DNA from: Adiantum capillus-veneris
Lineage: Eukaryota > Streptophyta > Polypodiopsida > Polypodiales > Pteridaceae
NCBI GenBank assembly: GCA_014529385.2
Contig: CM043969.1
Coordinates: forward strand, 16,876,446 to 16,940,445
Length of the DNA stretch: 64,000 nucleotides
Direction of reading: 5' to 3'
How positions within the stretch are numbered: position 1 is the stretch's first letter; each line of letters begins with the position of its first letter. Positions 23,983 to 36,427 of the stretch are shown here, one piece after another. The notes below the pieces were generated by a model. That model was not told the origin of the DNA, did not search any database, and was given only the letters and a program-made list of their open reading frames with translations. The position numbers and the translations under genes are program-made.

Positions 23983-24753
23983 ATGAGAACTCCGAAAAAT
24001 GGTATCCGTGGTATCTGTGTTATCTTGCTGCTAACAAAGGCTTCGCTTTGGTGGAATGTCACCCGCAATAGTGCATAACACCAAGCCACTTGGCTCAAAT
24101 TTCAAATCCAAATCAAGCACAACTTTCTCCCACCACAATTACACTTGAAGGCTTGACATGCCTGGTCCGCATTCTCTTGGATAGAAGGCGAGATAGTGAG
24201 CCGGTTCACTGATCGATTTTGGCAATGCCTGCTAGTCCTATGCATGTTGGAGGATGTTCCTAAAGATACGCTTCAAATCAAGTATAAAGACAGACTTCAA
24301 CACGGTATTCAAGCCAAGCTCCATTCTTTGAAGCCAACCACTCTCTACAAGGAGATTTCTTATGCACAAAAAGAGATCAATTCGATAACACAGATGCTGC
24401 AAATTAATCCACCGCGGCATCATCCACCTCCTTTCAACAATTTCTCGTGCTTCAACAATAATCGCAGGTATAATCCCAATAATTATCAGACACCACGCAC
24501 TCACCATTTTGCACCTGCACGTGCTTTGATTGCTCCACGTCTTACACCACCTCCACGCATTGTCTTTAATTTTGGTCCACGATGCCCTACATTTAGACAA
24601 ACATCTCATAATTTTGCATCTCCACCGGTTGCACAAGCCACTGCACCTCCCACAATCAAGCATACTCGCATAGTGTGTCATTGCTACCACAAAATTGGCC
24701 ATGTCATGGCCAATTGCCCTCTCAACCGCCAACATCCCAATCAAGTGGCTTAG
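23983..24753 (+). pseudogene. Gyp-B2 gag, 5' end missing
   Basis: Reading across small frameshifts, NKASLWWNVT (about 24,030) aligns with SAALWWNAT of Gyp-B1 gag. From 24,196 the frame is open: RFTDRFWQCLLVL, then a P/H-rich linker. The zinc knuckle is degenerate (CHCYHKIGHVMANC, with tyrosine at the second cysteine position of C-x2-C-x4-H-x4-C). A TAG ends it at 24,751-24,753. The missing N-terminal part would lie beyond the other end of Gyp-A, left of the window, if Gyp-A is the invader. Confidence 0.75.
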
Positions 24754-26300
24754 CTACATACTCTTGACACAAATACAAAAATCTACAATGACTGGACTAT
24801 TGATCCATCCCCTGTTGATCTCAATGTTGTCGATGCACCAGGTGCTCCTATTAATCTACACTCTTTGTTGCAAATGACTGCTTCTATACACGATACAACA
24901 GTATCTCTTTTGCACAGTAGTACACATGATTTTATTTTTGAACGTCTTACACATAAATTACAATTACCTAAAGTAAAATCACCCTTTAAAGTGAAGAGTG
25001 TGTTCCAAGGTACACGATTTAATGGTATTTACATGGTTAATGATGTTGAAATTACTTTAGGTGCATACACCCAAAAGCGTAATTTTCTCGTTGCACCACT
25101 GCAATTGATCGATGTAATTTTAGGTATTCCTTTTCGTCATGAACATGACCCTAACATTGACTACATGATGCACACGATGTATTTCACTTTTCAAGGTCAA
25201 CACATCACTCTCACAGGCAACCCCACACTTGAAATGCACGCACTCCTTTCCCACACTCAAGTTAAGCGTGCACTTAGGAAAGAAAACAAAGCGTATATGG
25301 TATATATCACACAGGTTGAGGAAGAACAGCAACCCCCTCTCTCTCCTCAACTGCAACAGTTTTTGCATGCATATGATGATTGTTTTGCTCACGATAACCC
25401 ACCTCACTTATCCCCTTCTCGAGGCAACATAAATCACACAATAGAAATCATCCCTGGCAGTCAACCACTGCACCGTGCACCGTATCGTCACAGCCCCATG
25501 CACCATCATGTTATTAGACCAAGTCTCTGACCTACTCAAAAAAGGTCTGATTAGACCTAGCTCTTCTCCTTTTGGTGATCTCGTCTTAGTTGTCCAAAAA
25601 AAAGATAAAACATTTAGGATGTGCATAGACTATAGGGCTCTCAATAAGGTCATTGTGAAGAATTGCTACCCTATTCCCCGCGTCGATGACCTCCTTGATA
25701 AGTTAAAAGGTGCCTTTGTGTTTAGCGAGATAAACCTCAAGTCCGGGTATCATCAAATTTGTATGCACCCAAACGATATTTTTAAAACCGCATTTCACAC
25801 ACAATTCAGGCATTATGAATTTATTGTACTTCCCTTTGGTCTCACAAATGCACCAGCACATTTTCTCGCATGATGAACAAAATATTTTTGGAGCACCAGC
25901 ATTTTTTTATTGTCTTTTTCGATGATATTTTGATTTTCAGTAAGTCACACACTAAACATGAACAACATTTGTAAACTGTCTTTGCGCTTTTACGTGATCG
26001 TGATCTCTATGCTAACCCTACTAAGAGTCACTTCTTTGAAAGAACCATAGAGTACTTAGGTCATATAGTCTCTAGTGACGGTATTCACCCAGACCCCAAG
26101 AAGATAGAAACCATCCAAAATTGGTCAATCCCCAAGATTTTTCACGAAGTTCAATCGTTTCTAGGTCTCTCGGGATTTTATTATAAATTTGTAAAGAATT
26201 ACTCTCACATTGCACTCCCTATCACCTTTCTCACGCATAAGCTTACCCCTTTCTCCTGGGGCGAAAGTCAACAAAAATCATTTGACACACTCAAGTACTT
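24754..26300 (+). pseudogene. Gyp-B2 protease and reverse transcriptase
   Basis: The protease region (open 24,865-25,530) reads VSLLHSSTHDFIF where an active enzyme has L[DI]DSG, so the catalytic D and G are gone, while VILGIPF is kept. RT overlaps in the next frame: [29 protein letters not shown] and [13 protein letters not shown], then after a shift VFFDDILIFSKS (about 25,915) and EYLGHIVSSDGIHPDPKK. One TAA and two frameshifts interrupt it. Confidence 0.85.
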
Positions 26301-27040
26301 TCTCACCCATGCACATGTTTTGAAATTGCCCAATTTTACACAACCGTTCTTTGTTGTAGCAACTGGTGCTAGTGGATCTGGAATAGGTGCTGTGTTAATG
26401 CAAAATGACCACCCCATTGCATATGAAATTAGGAAGCTCAAACCTAGTAAATCCAACTACAGCGTCTATGACAAGGAAATTCTCGCAGTAGTTCATGCAT
26501 AAGATATCTGGAAACATCATCTTATGGGCTCCGATGTTCTCATTAAAACTAACCAACAGGCTATCAAGCACCTTCTCTCTCAATCTACCATCTTCGATAG
26601 ACACATTAAATGGGCTGGTTTTATTCAAAATTTTCACCCAACGATACAATACCAACCTGGCAAATCCAATGTCGTAGCTAATGCCCTTAGTGGTAGGGCA
26701 TTAGATTATGCGCCACCCCCACCCCTTCACTCTTATATGTTTTCTCACATTCAAGCGGTGTATCTTAATCATCTTTCTGTCGCTGAAATTGAATCTTTTG
26801 ATGCTATGATTCCTGCTTATGAAACAGATATGGATTTTTCACATGCCTGGTCTAATTTGGTTGCCAATAATTACTTGTCTATCAATGACTATTCTTTTGC
26901 AAATGGTTTTGTCTTTTATCATCAAAAGCTTTGTGTCACTGCACACTTTAGAGAACTTGCTATTCACAAAATGCATGCACCAAAGTATATGGGTCATTGT
27001 GGTATTCAAATCACTCTCTCTGCTTGCATTGACTAATTCT
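26301..27040 (+). pseudogene. Gyp-B2 RNase H
   Basis: QPFFVVATGASGSGIGAVLMQ shows the RNase H start with the first catalytic aspartate replaced by glycine (ATGAS where DAS is usual). SNYSVYDKEILAVVHA follows and is ended by a stop at 26,500. It continues as KHLLSQSTIFDRHIKWAGF and VVANALSGRA, where active elements usually have DALSR. The sequence runs into the linker before integrase. Confidence 0.85.
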
Positions 27041-28149
27041 TCTGGCCACACATGAAGCACGATGTTTCACAATTTGTCTCACACTGCATTGTTTGTCAAT
27101 GTGTCAAGCGTGACCATGGTAAAATTCATGGACTTCTTATGCCACTGCCTATTCCAAAGGGCCCTTGGGAAGAGATTTCCATGGATTTTATCACCGGTTT
27201 TCCATCCACCTCTTCACACAATGATATGATATGGACTGTTGTCGATAGGTTTAGTAAACATGCATATTTTATTCCCTGTAAAAAGACTCTCATTGCACCT
27301 CAAGCTGCCAAAATGTTTTTGACTCTCATTTTCCCTCACCATGGTTTTCCTAAAGTACTAATTTCTGATCATGATAGTTGATTTTACAATCATTTTTGGT
27401 GTGCATTGTGCACTAATTTAGGATCCAAAATGAACTTCACATCTGCTTTCCACCCTGAAAGTAATGGCCAGAATGAAGCTACCAATAGTACTATACTTGA
27501 CCTCCTTAAGGCCTACTCAATAGACAATGCAGCAAATTGGGACCAACATCTTCCTCTCCTCCAATTTGCTTACAACATCACTCCCCACTCTGCCACTAGC
27601 AAAGCTCCCTTCGAGATTGTTTATGGTAAGAAGATGCCTGCCCCTATGACCATCCTCACTAGTGATGTTCCTGCGGGCTAACACCCTTGCACAAGATCAC
27701 GTTTGCATTTTACAAGAAGTCACTACAGCTATTTAAAAAGCGCAAGCACGCTACACAGCACAAGCCAACAAAAAGCGTAAGTTCATTGACTTCAATTTAC
27801 ATGATTATGTTTGGTTTCATATTGAAAAGGATCATTTGAAGAACATTGAAAAGCACTTCAAGGCCAAGTTAGCCCTTAGATTTTACGGTCCCTTCAAGAT
27901 CACCGAAATCATCAACCCCAATGCATACAGGCTTGACATTCCACATCACTGGTGCATCCACAACTCTTTTCATGTAAGTTTGTAGCACAAATTTAAAGGT
28001 ACCCCACCTATTGCACTTATTTTTGACGACCCACCCTTACTCGAAGATGATGAAGAATTATTACTTCTAGAATCAATTGTTGATCACATGACTTCATTAC
28101 TATATGCACGGTGCACAATATCATAGATATCTTGTTAAATATAAAAATC
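27041..28149 (+). pseudogene. Gyp-B2 integrase and partial chromodomain
   Basis: A zinc module ends in CIVCQCVK (about 27,085). The core has IWTVVDRFSKHAYFIP, LISDHDS (stop right after) and ESNGQNEATN, keeping D, D and E. After a frame break at about 27,680 the C-terminal domain is readable (KRKFIDFNLHDYVWF, HHWCIHNSFHVSL). The chromodomain start HGAQYHRYLVKYKNH at 28,105-28,149 breaks off at the chimeric junction. Chromodomains steer insertion to marked chromatin in such elements. Confidence 0.8.
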
Positions 28150-28249
28150 ACTTATGTTACCGAAGTAGATCAACGCTCACAATGGGAAAAGTAGATCTAC
28201 TCAAGACTTATGTTACCGAAGTAGATCAATGCTCACAATGGGAAAAGTA
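28150..28249 (+). repeat. 44-bp tandem duplication at the chimeric junction
   Basis: 28,150-28,193 and 28,206-28,249 are the same 44 bases with one mismatch (ACTTATGTTACCGAAGTAGA and on), 56 bp apart. They sit where the Gyp-B2 chromodomain stops and the next integrase begins. Confidence 0.9.
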
Positions 28250-28957
28250 CTTACCTCTTGTACAGTATGCCTACAATAATACTGTACATACTTTACGGGA
28301 AAAGCACCTTTTGAGATCATTGAGGGAAGACCTAAAAGTCCCTTGCTACTCAAAGTACATGGGAAGATCTTCGTCGCCGATGAGTATAGCCGTGACCTAC
28401 AAGAATCTTTTCAAAAGATTAAGGAGGCTATATCCATCTCTCAACAAAGGCAAAAAGCTGTTGCTCATAAGCACAGAAGAGCCTTAATGTTCAAAGACAA
28501 TGATTGAGTCTTACTCAAGTTTCCTAAGGCTCGATTAAGGCAAACGACGGGCAAAAATCCTACGAGCCATCAAAAGTATTATGCTAAACTAGCAAAAAGA
28601 TACTATGGTCCTTTCCAAAACTTGAAGCCCATCAATGAGACTGCTTATCAACTCAAGTTGCCCAACCATTGGCTCATACACAATGCCTTTCATGTAAGCC
28701 TACTTAAGCCCTACAAAGAAGAGCCACCAACTGAACCAATTATTGAAGACCCTCCCGAAGTTGAAGACCAAGAAGAGGTGCTACAACCCGAAGCTGTTCT
28801 TCGGCATGAAGACAAGGCACTACGACATGGTAAGATTATCCGATGGTATCTTATTAAGTTCAAAAATTATCCTTTTGAAGATGCTAGATGGATGCAAGGA
28901 ATACAGCTTAAGGATAGTATGCACCTTGTCAATGCTTACAATGCTACATTAGAGTAA
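28194..28957 (+). pseudogene. Second gypsy integrase C-terminus with complete chromodomain
   Basis: Starting LLKTYVTEVDQCSQWEKYLP, this repeats the integrase region already passed in Gyp-B2 but with a different sequence (VQYAYNNTVH, YGPFQ). It runs through the C-terminal domain (LPNHWLIHNAFHVSLLKPY) to a chromodomain: VLRHEDKALRHGKIIRWYLIKFKNYPFEDARWM. A TAA closes it at 28,955-28,957. It is therefore the 3' end of another chromovirus, joined to Gyp-B2 by recombination or template switching. One frameshift region lies at 28,490-28,620. Confidence 0.85.
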
Positions 28958-29316
28958 GCAAATGTACAAATTTCTTTTAAATGACTCATGTTTTTCTCTT
29001 ATAAGACTAGTCCTCTTTTTAATTGTGCACAAATTTAACTAGTATGCATGCTTAGAATCATGTTTGTGATGACGATGTCTCTCAAACACCAAGTAGAATT
29101 TGTCACTCTACTTTGGGAGAATGAAATGGACTAAAGAGCATACATGCTTGCAACAGCTATGTCTCCCAAGCACCAAATGGATTAGTCATCCATCTTGGAA
29201 AGATGTCGTAGGGTAAAAAGGGATCCTCTACCCGCTAAGTAAAATTGACTAATGACTAAGGCTTTATCTCTTCTACCTCATAGTCTAGGACGACTATGAT
29301 TTCAAGAGAGAGGTAA
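28958..29316 (+). other. 3' untranslated region of the chromovirus fragment
   Basis: Non-coding. It contains two related words (CAAACACCAAGTAGAATTTG near 29,083 and a similar CAAGCACCAAATGG near 29,170) and ends in a purine-rich tract AAGAGAGAGGTAA at 29,304-29,316, suitable as a polypurine tract. Confidence 0.45.
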
Positions 29317-30200
29317 TGTCATAAAATCTAATATCTAATATCTAACCAACCCAAATGATTTTCTCATATTAAATTGATCACTTAATGTGGGAGAATAGAT
29401 GGGAACAAGTGTTAAGATATAGACATGTGCTTATAGATCTATCTCAACACGGGGCCAATGGTAAAGGGGCCCAAATGAGAGATAGTCTATCAAAGAGCAA
29501 GGCTAACAAATGGATCATAAGACCTTAGGGTTAGCTTCATTGAAGACCTCCAATAATGTGTGTAAAAGGCCTTTGACCTTAGGTAAGCTAGGGTTGAGCT
29601 TGAGGCGCGGGAACCTGACCCAGCTCGAGGTGCTTGTCCTGCTTGTCATGCTTGATGACTAAGGTGCTTGAGGTGCTTGATGATTGAGATGCTTGAGATG
29701 CTTGAGGTGCTATGCAAAGTGCAAGAGCTCCCTCTCCTTCTCCAAGCAAGTAGAGGTTGAGAGCCTACACCAACACTCTTGGATATGGAGTGCAAATCCA
29801 ACCAAGAGCCATGCTTCAATGCTTAAGCTTGCCATCTCCTTCTTCTTCATTACTATGCTATTATGTATGCTAGCAACAAGAGTTATGATAAGTGAGGAAC
29901 TAATTCTTTCTCCTAAGAAATGTTTCTTCTTCCTCTTCCCTACCCTCATTCCCTGCTAGCTCTCTCCACCTTCGAAGGTGTTTGAGGTCTTGAGACTGAG
30001 GCTTGGGATAGTTAAAGCTTTCTTCAAGTTTATGTTATGTTTGTGATGCATGAAGCTTTCCATCTTCATTGCATCACCCAGGTCACAAGGAACACAAAGA
30101 TTGTATTGTAACAAGTCTCTCTTAAAGGGAGAAATCATAATACAAATTCCTATTGGAGGGGGGACCGGCTCCACATAAATCCGGTCCTCAACTGTTGTCA
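29317..30200 (+). repeat. Probable 3' LTR of the chromovirus fragment
   Basis: It begins TGTCATAAAATC directly after the purine tract and may end near ...GTTGTCA at 30,200. Inside are short GCTTGA(G/T)G(A/C)T repeats at about 29,640-29,710. No second copy is present, so the right end is a guess. Confidence 0.4.
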
Positions 30201-30792
<592 letters not shown>

Positions 30793-30987
30793 TGTTGGGA
30801 TTCAGGCCAACTGGCCGGACATTCCACTTACTACTAACCCATCTACTAATTTAACCATTATACACTTATTCTTTAATACAATAGAATAAGGATCTGCAAC
30901 ATGATAACGTTGTTGTGCGCTCCACCCAAAGCAGGTCTCTCTATCTCTCTGCTCTTGCACTCGCATACGCTTCCCGCGGCACCTTCA
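30793..30987 (+). repeat. Copia-A 5' LTR (195 bp)
   Basis: TGTTGGGATTC...CACCTTCA. It matches the 3' LTR at most positions except in the CT tract, which here is short and interrupted (TCTCTCTATCTCTCTGCTC). Confidence 0.93.
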
Positions 30988-30989
30988 GC

Positions 30990-31001
30990 TGGTATCAAAG
31001 C
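30990..31001 (+). other. Copia-A primer binding site
   Basis: TGGTATCAAAGC differs by one base from the initiator tRNA-Met primer site TGGTATCAGAGC. Confidence 0.85.
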
Positions 31002-32113
31002 GAGGTTTGTGCTTGCGGTTTTCGCGTCCGCGCGCACGCACTTTCAAAAGTGCAAACATGTTTTCGATTTCTTCATCGACAAATTCAGCGTTCTGAGAGC
31101 GTTTCCAGCAGGTGTCCTGAAGTTTAACCCCCCCTTTTAAAGTTGTTCATGCAGTCGAAAGATTCATCCGAGCTACACTTAAAGAGTTGTATTTTTCAAC
31201 TCCACTTTTGCTACAGCTACTACAGGCACAAGACACAAGTGCAGGTTGTTCAGAGACTATTTTGGGATGGTATATAGCCATTTTATGCTATTATGTGTTT
31301 TTGAGATGGTGTTTATGGGCTGATTAGGAGCACCTTTAGGCATCAACATTGTCTCGGGTTTTTCAAGCATCCATCTCCTCACAGGTTCTTGCATACATAC
31401 AGGACATCCAGGTCTCTGACATGTTCCAGTGTTTAGCATCAGTACAGATTTCAATGGGAGTACTTGATGCGCATATGCATTGTTTTGGCACTTTTGATAG
31501 TGCTTGAGCTCTTTTTAGAGCAGTTTTACTCCCCGCAAGGATTTGTTTACTGCTTGCACATTTTTTTTGGCGCCTGTTTGAGCATGTATACTGCACCTTG
31601 CAGTATTGTTGACAGTGGATGTACGTTGAATTGCGGAAACTACCAAATGTACCTTTTGTGGAGCCGATTTGGCTTGTTTCTGGCAGTCTCGACCATTTCT
31701 GAGACTCGGTTCAGAGGCCCTTTCTGAGACTGGGCTAGTTTCTTGTTTGCATAACCTTTTGTGAGGGTCGATTGGTGAGGTTTTCTTGAGTTGGGGGATT
31801 CTCGAATGTTGAGATCCTGTTGGTGATACAGGTTGCTGGAGTACCCTTTTTTTGTGGCCTCACCATAGGACATGTATAGAGAGGGCTAGGTGCATTTGAT
31901 GCCGTGTTGTTAGTCTTGGGTCATCTTTTGAATTTTTATGCACAGTTAGTGGTTGATGCGCTGTCTTATACTTTGAGAGAATTACTTTTGATGCATTACT
32001 GATCTCTTGTGACAGTTTTGGATTGAGATTTTGCCAGTTTTTCTGTGGAAACTCTAACGAATTTTTCCCAGAATTACCAGTGTTTTTCGCCATATTATCT
32101 TTAGTTTGCAACC
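31002..32113 (+). other. Copia-A leader
   Basis: A 1.1-kb leader without a long ORF. The block around 31,790-31,830 (GGGGGATTCTCGAATGTTGA) recurs in the Copia-B leader, which marks the two as one family. Confidence 0.7.
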
Positions 32114-33270
32114 ATGTCATCTAGTGGTGAAAAGGATATTTACAATATCCGGAAATTTGATGGGACGAATTTTGCTATCTGGAAAGAGAAAATTCAAGGT
32201 GTTCTTATACAAAAAGGCTAGCTGGATCCTATCATGAAGCGCCCAGAGGGCGAGTATACAGATGTTGAGTGGGAGAAACTTGATGCTAAGGCCAAATCTA
32301 CCCTCCGTTTGCATTTGGCCGAATCTGTGTACTTTACTATAGTTGGAGAAAGGACTGCTAGAGATGTATGGGATAAGTTGTGTTCCAGTTATGAGAACAA
32401 AAATTCCACTAATAAGGTTTTCTTGATGAAGAAGCTATTTGACCTTCCTATGAAAGAAGAGGGCACTATTTCTATTCACATTAATGAGTTCAATATCATT
32501 TTCACTTAGTTGACCACTCAGGGTTTGGTCTTCAATGAGGAGATCAAATGTATCTTCTTGCTATGCAGTTTACCCTCGTCTTGGGATACGTTCTGTACTA
32601 TGATTAGCAATTCAGCACCTGGTACCGGTCTAGTGTACAATGATGTCCTTGGGAGTCTATTTACCAAGAAGATTCACAGGAAATCTCTCGAAGGCCAGAA
32701 GGATGGTGATGCGTATGTTGCTAGTGATAGATAGAGGGGTTGCACTCAAAGTCGTGCCAAAAGCAAGGAACGTGGGGGCTCACGCAGTAAGTATCGGGGT
32801 TCTATGTGTAATGTCGAGTGCTATCACTGCCATAAAAAAGGGTATGTGAAGAAGGATTGCAGGAAATGGCAGCAAAGCAAGAAGGATAAACAATCCGATG
32901 AAACTTCTAAGCCTGATGATTCAAACAAGGGCAAAGCAAAGTTAGAGGAGATCAATGTGCTAGAGTCCTCACATGCTCCTATTGTAGAGACTCTTTTAGT
33001 GGTTGTTATGCCACTTACCTCTAACGTATTGCTCTTCACAGCAGATCTACCTGTCAAGGCTCTTGTTACAGAAGATGCGCAGTATGCACAGAATGGGATA
33101 GTAGATTCTAGTGCAAGTTTCCATGTGACACCACATAGAGAGTGGATCTCTACTTATTCTCACTCTTGTGGCAAAGTGAGACTTGGTGACACTTATGAAC
33201 TAGACATTGAGGGTGTCGAAAACGTCAAATTTCATCTAAGGAATGGCACACACTTTACTTTACGTAATGT
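32114..33270 (+). pseudogene. Copia-A gag and protease
   Basis: The ATG at 32,114 opens MSSSGEKDIYNIRKFDGTNF, a classic copia gag start. In-frame stops occur at 32,219, 32,507 and 32,732. A CCHC knuckle follows (CYHCHKKGYVKKDC, with tyrosine where the histidine should be). The protease motif is VDSSASFHV, so DSG has become DSS. The frame fails near 33,272 after HFTLRNV. Confidence 0.9.
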
Positions 33271-33701
33271 CTGACATGTGCCCAAGTTGACTAAAAGCTT
33301 GATTTTTGTTGGTTAGCTTGATGATTTGGGCTACAACACCACATTTGGCAATGGTTCGTGGATAGTACGCAAAGGTAATCTTGTTGTACTCAGAGGTCAG
33401 AAGCATGGTACCTTGTATTCCATGCATGTGTCGGATGCTGGTCATGATTACATATCTATGCCGAGTTACCGTCTACTGAGTTGTGGCATTGCCGGCTAGG
33501 TCATATTAGCCAAAAGGAATGAAAACTCTGACTAGTTTTGGCTACGTAACTGTCTTGTCTTATGTTGAATTTCCTGTTTGTGAGCACTATATCTATGGCA
33601 AACAGACTAGGTCCGTGCACTTACAATTGGGTCAAAAGCGAGTTGAACCTCTAGATCTAGTACATAGTGATGTTTGTGGTCCTATGTCAACCAAATCTCT
33701 A

Positions 33702-33738
<37 letters not shown>

Positions 33739-34852
33739 CAATTTTGTGACATTCATAGATGACTCTACTCAAAAGGTGTGGGCATATCCTTTGAAACATA
33801 AGGATCAAGTTCTTCCTGTGTTCCAAAATTCTTTAGCACTCGTTGAGAATCAATCTGGCAAGAAACTCAAGAGGTTGCGGACTGACAACGGTGGAGAGTA
33901 TGTCTCCAAGGAGTTTGACAATTTCTGTGCTAAAAGGGGGATTAAAAGGCAGTTTAATGCACCATACACACCAGCTCAGAATGGAGTTGCTGAGTGCATG
34001 AATTGTACGATTCAGGAAAGAGTAACAACCATGCTTTCTATGGAAAATCTCAAACAAGGCTTTTGGGCAGAAGCCGTCTTGATCGTAGTGCACATTATAA
34101 ATCGTTCGCCTAGTACGCCATTGAATTATGAGATTCCAAAAGAGTTATGGTCTAAATGTAAGCCCCACTATGACCATCTACGTGTTTTTGGTTGTGAAGC
34201 TTATGCTCATGTGCCTAAACAACTTCGACAGAAGTTAGAGCCCAAGTCACACAAATGTATTTTCATTGGATACGGTGTAGATGGAGAGATCGGATATCAT
34301 CTCTGGCACCCGGAATCTTGTCAAGTCATCCGTAGTTTAGATGTGATCTTCAATGAGTCAAAGATGCATAAACAACCTATTAAGGAAATAGAGATTCGGA
34401 GAGTCACTTTTGAGGATGTTTCCTCAGAGACAGTGAAATCAACTCAGTGGGCTAGTGATGTACCTTCCACTAGCAATTCTCCAGAGGGAGCGGATAGCGA
34501 TGGTCAAGGAGTGAGACGATCTACTAGAGTCTCTCATCCACCTGCACGTTTTGAGCCAGGTCTTGATTACATCATGTTGACCAATTGCGGTGAGCCAAGC
34601 TGCTACCAAGAATCCATGATGACGGATGATGTGGTGAAGTGGGAGCAGGCTATGGAATCTGAGTATAACTCGATTCTGGATAATGACACTTGGGACTTGG
34701 TAGAACTACCAAATGATGCGAAAGCTTTACCTTGCAAATGGGTTTACAAGAAGAAACTTACCTCAGGTGATCCAAATCCAAAGTACAAGGCTAGACTTGT
34801 AGCCAAAGGGTTCAAACAGCAAAAGGGAGTCAATTTTGATGAAATCTTCTAG
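33271..34852 (+). pseudogene. Copia-A integrase, with a G31 run inside
   Basis: The GAG-pre-integrase region is broken into short frames up to 33,600. Integrase core words follow: LVHSDVCGPM, then a poly-glycine run from 31 consecutive G, FVTFIDDSTQKVWAY, LRTDNGGEYVSKEF and APYTPAQNGVAECMN, keeping D, D and E. The C-terminal part has VFGCEAYAHVPKQLR and CIFIGYG. Near the end comes the RT start WVYKKKL...KARLVAKGFKQQ. A TAG stops the frame at 34,850. Confidence 0.9.
33705..33735 (+). repeat. G31 homopolymer inside the integrase frame
   Basis: Thirty-one consecutive guanines where related elements encode only Gly-Gly (SLGG then FxTFIDD). It is read as glycines in one frame. It may be real slippage or partly an assembly artefact. 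Confidence 0.9.
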
Positions 34853-36150
34853 CCTGTGGTCAAGATGCCAACGCTTAGAACCGTACTTGGTCTTGTAGCA
34901 ATTGAGGACGTGGAACTTGTCCAAAAGGATGTGAAGATAGCATTTTGTCATGGGGATCTCGATGAGGATGTTTACATGCAGCAGCCTGAAGGGTTTGTTC
35001 AGGAGAACGCATCTCGTGAGGAGCCAGTATGTAAGCTCAAAAAGGCACTTTATGGCTTAAAGCACGGTTCAAGACAGTGATATCATAAATTTGATGCATG
35101 TATGAGGTCTCAAGGATATAAAAGGAGCAAAGAGGATCACTCCTTGTACACAAGAAAGCTAGATGATGGCTTGATGATCATTCTAGTTTTGTATGTTGAT
35201 GACAATCTTATAGGTGGGAAATCCATTGCGAAAATTGCCAACTTGAAGAAAACACTTAGCAATAATTTTGCAATGAAAGATTGGGGGATGCTATACACTT
35301 TCTTGGCATGCGAATCAAAAAAGATCTCAAACGCCGTATTCTTGAGTTATCTCAGGAAACATACATTGAGAAAGTTTTGCAGTGTTTCAATATGCGGGGG
35401 GGAAAGCAATGAGTACCCCAATGCAGGCATTATTGAAACTCAGCAAGGAAGATGCACCCAAATCTGATGCTGAGCGAGTTGGAATGGCTAAGGTACCATA
35501 TTCTTCAGTAGTGGGCAGTCTCATGTATGCTATGGTGGCCACAAGACCAGACATTGCTTTTGTAGTGGGAGTGGTGAGCCGATATATGGAAAATCCTGGC
35601 AGCAAGCATTGGGAAGCAGTGAAGCACATTCTTAGGTACCTCAAACATACGATCGACAGGTGTTTACACTTCGGGAACAGTGATGCATCCATCATGGGTT
35701 ATGCGGATGCAGACTATGCGGGTTGTGTCAACAATAGGAGATCGATATCCAGCTATGTCTTCATATTTGCTGGAGCAGCAGTATCTTGGAGGTCATGTCT
35801 TCAAGGTTGTACGTCGTCTTCCACTACAGAAGAAGCAGAGTGCATTGCATTGTCTGATGCAAGTAAAGAGGCTATATGGTTATCTCGGTTGGTCAAAAAT
35901 CTTGGCATTGATGATACTCCAAAGATATATTGTGATAGTCAGAGTTCTCTTGCATTGGCAAGGAATCCCGTGTTTTACTCCAAATCGAAACACATTCAAG
36001 TCAGGTATCATCTCGTGAGAGATTTCTTGGCCAAAAAGCTCATTGATTTGGTCAAGGTACACACTGACGACAACCCAACAGGATGCTTTAACGAAAGGCT
36101 TAGCTTTGGAGGGGTTTACACATTACAGTGAGTTGATGGGTATAGGTTGA
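34853..36150 (+). pseudogene. Copia-A reverse transcriptase and RNase H
   Basis: RT words include QKDVKIAFCHGDLDEDVYMQQPEGF, KKALYGLKHGSRQ and the active site VLYVDDNLIGG (YVDD, about 35,195). After a shift the connection reads ATRPDIAFVVGVVSRYM. RNase H has GYADADYAGCVNNRRS, ECIALSDASKEAIW and YCDSQSSLALARNPVF. The final words, reached by one more shift, are ALTKGLALEGF and a TGA at 36,148-36,150. Confidence 0.92.
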
Positions 36151-36219
36151 ATCCACTAGATTGTTTCACGGTTGTACATACCAGGTCACTTTGGCTGCGT
36201 TGGCCTTCAAGTGGGAGTT

Positions 36220-36359
36220 TGTTGGGATTCAAGCCAACTGGTCGGACATCCCACTTACTACTAACCCATCTACTAACTTAACCATTATACACTTATTCTT
36301 TAATACAATAGAATAAGGAGCTGCACAGGATAACGTTGTTGTGCGCTTCACCCAAAGCA

Positions 36360-36427
<68 letters not shown>

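Larger units (their letters stand above)
23983..28149 (+). mobile_element. Gyp-B2: Ty3/gypsy chromodomain-type element, both ends missing
   Basis: The gag-PR-RT-RH-IN order reads on the plus strand. The left end is cut inside gag by the Gyp-A LTR, and the right end is cut inside the chromodomain at about 28,149. Protein words match Gyp-B1 almost block for block. It is heavily decayed. Confidence 0.85.

Noticed and set aside
24238-24744. 168-codon ORF on the minus strand
   Set aside because: Antisense to Gyp-B2 gag, which has the clear homology to Gyp-B1.
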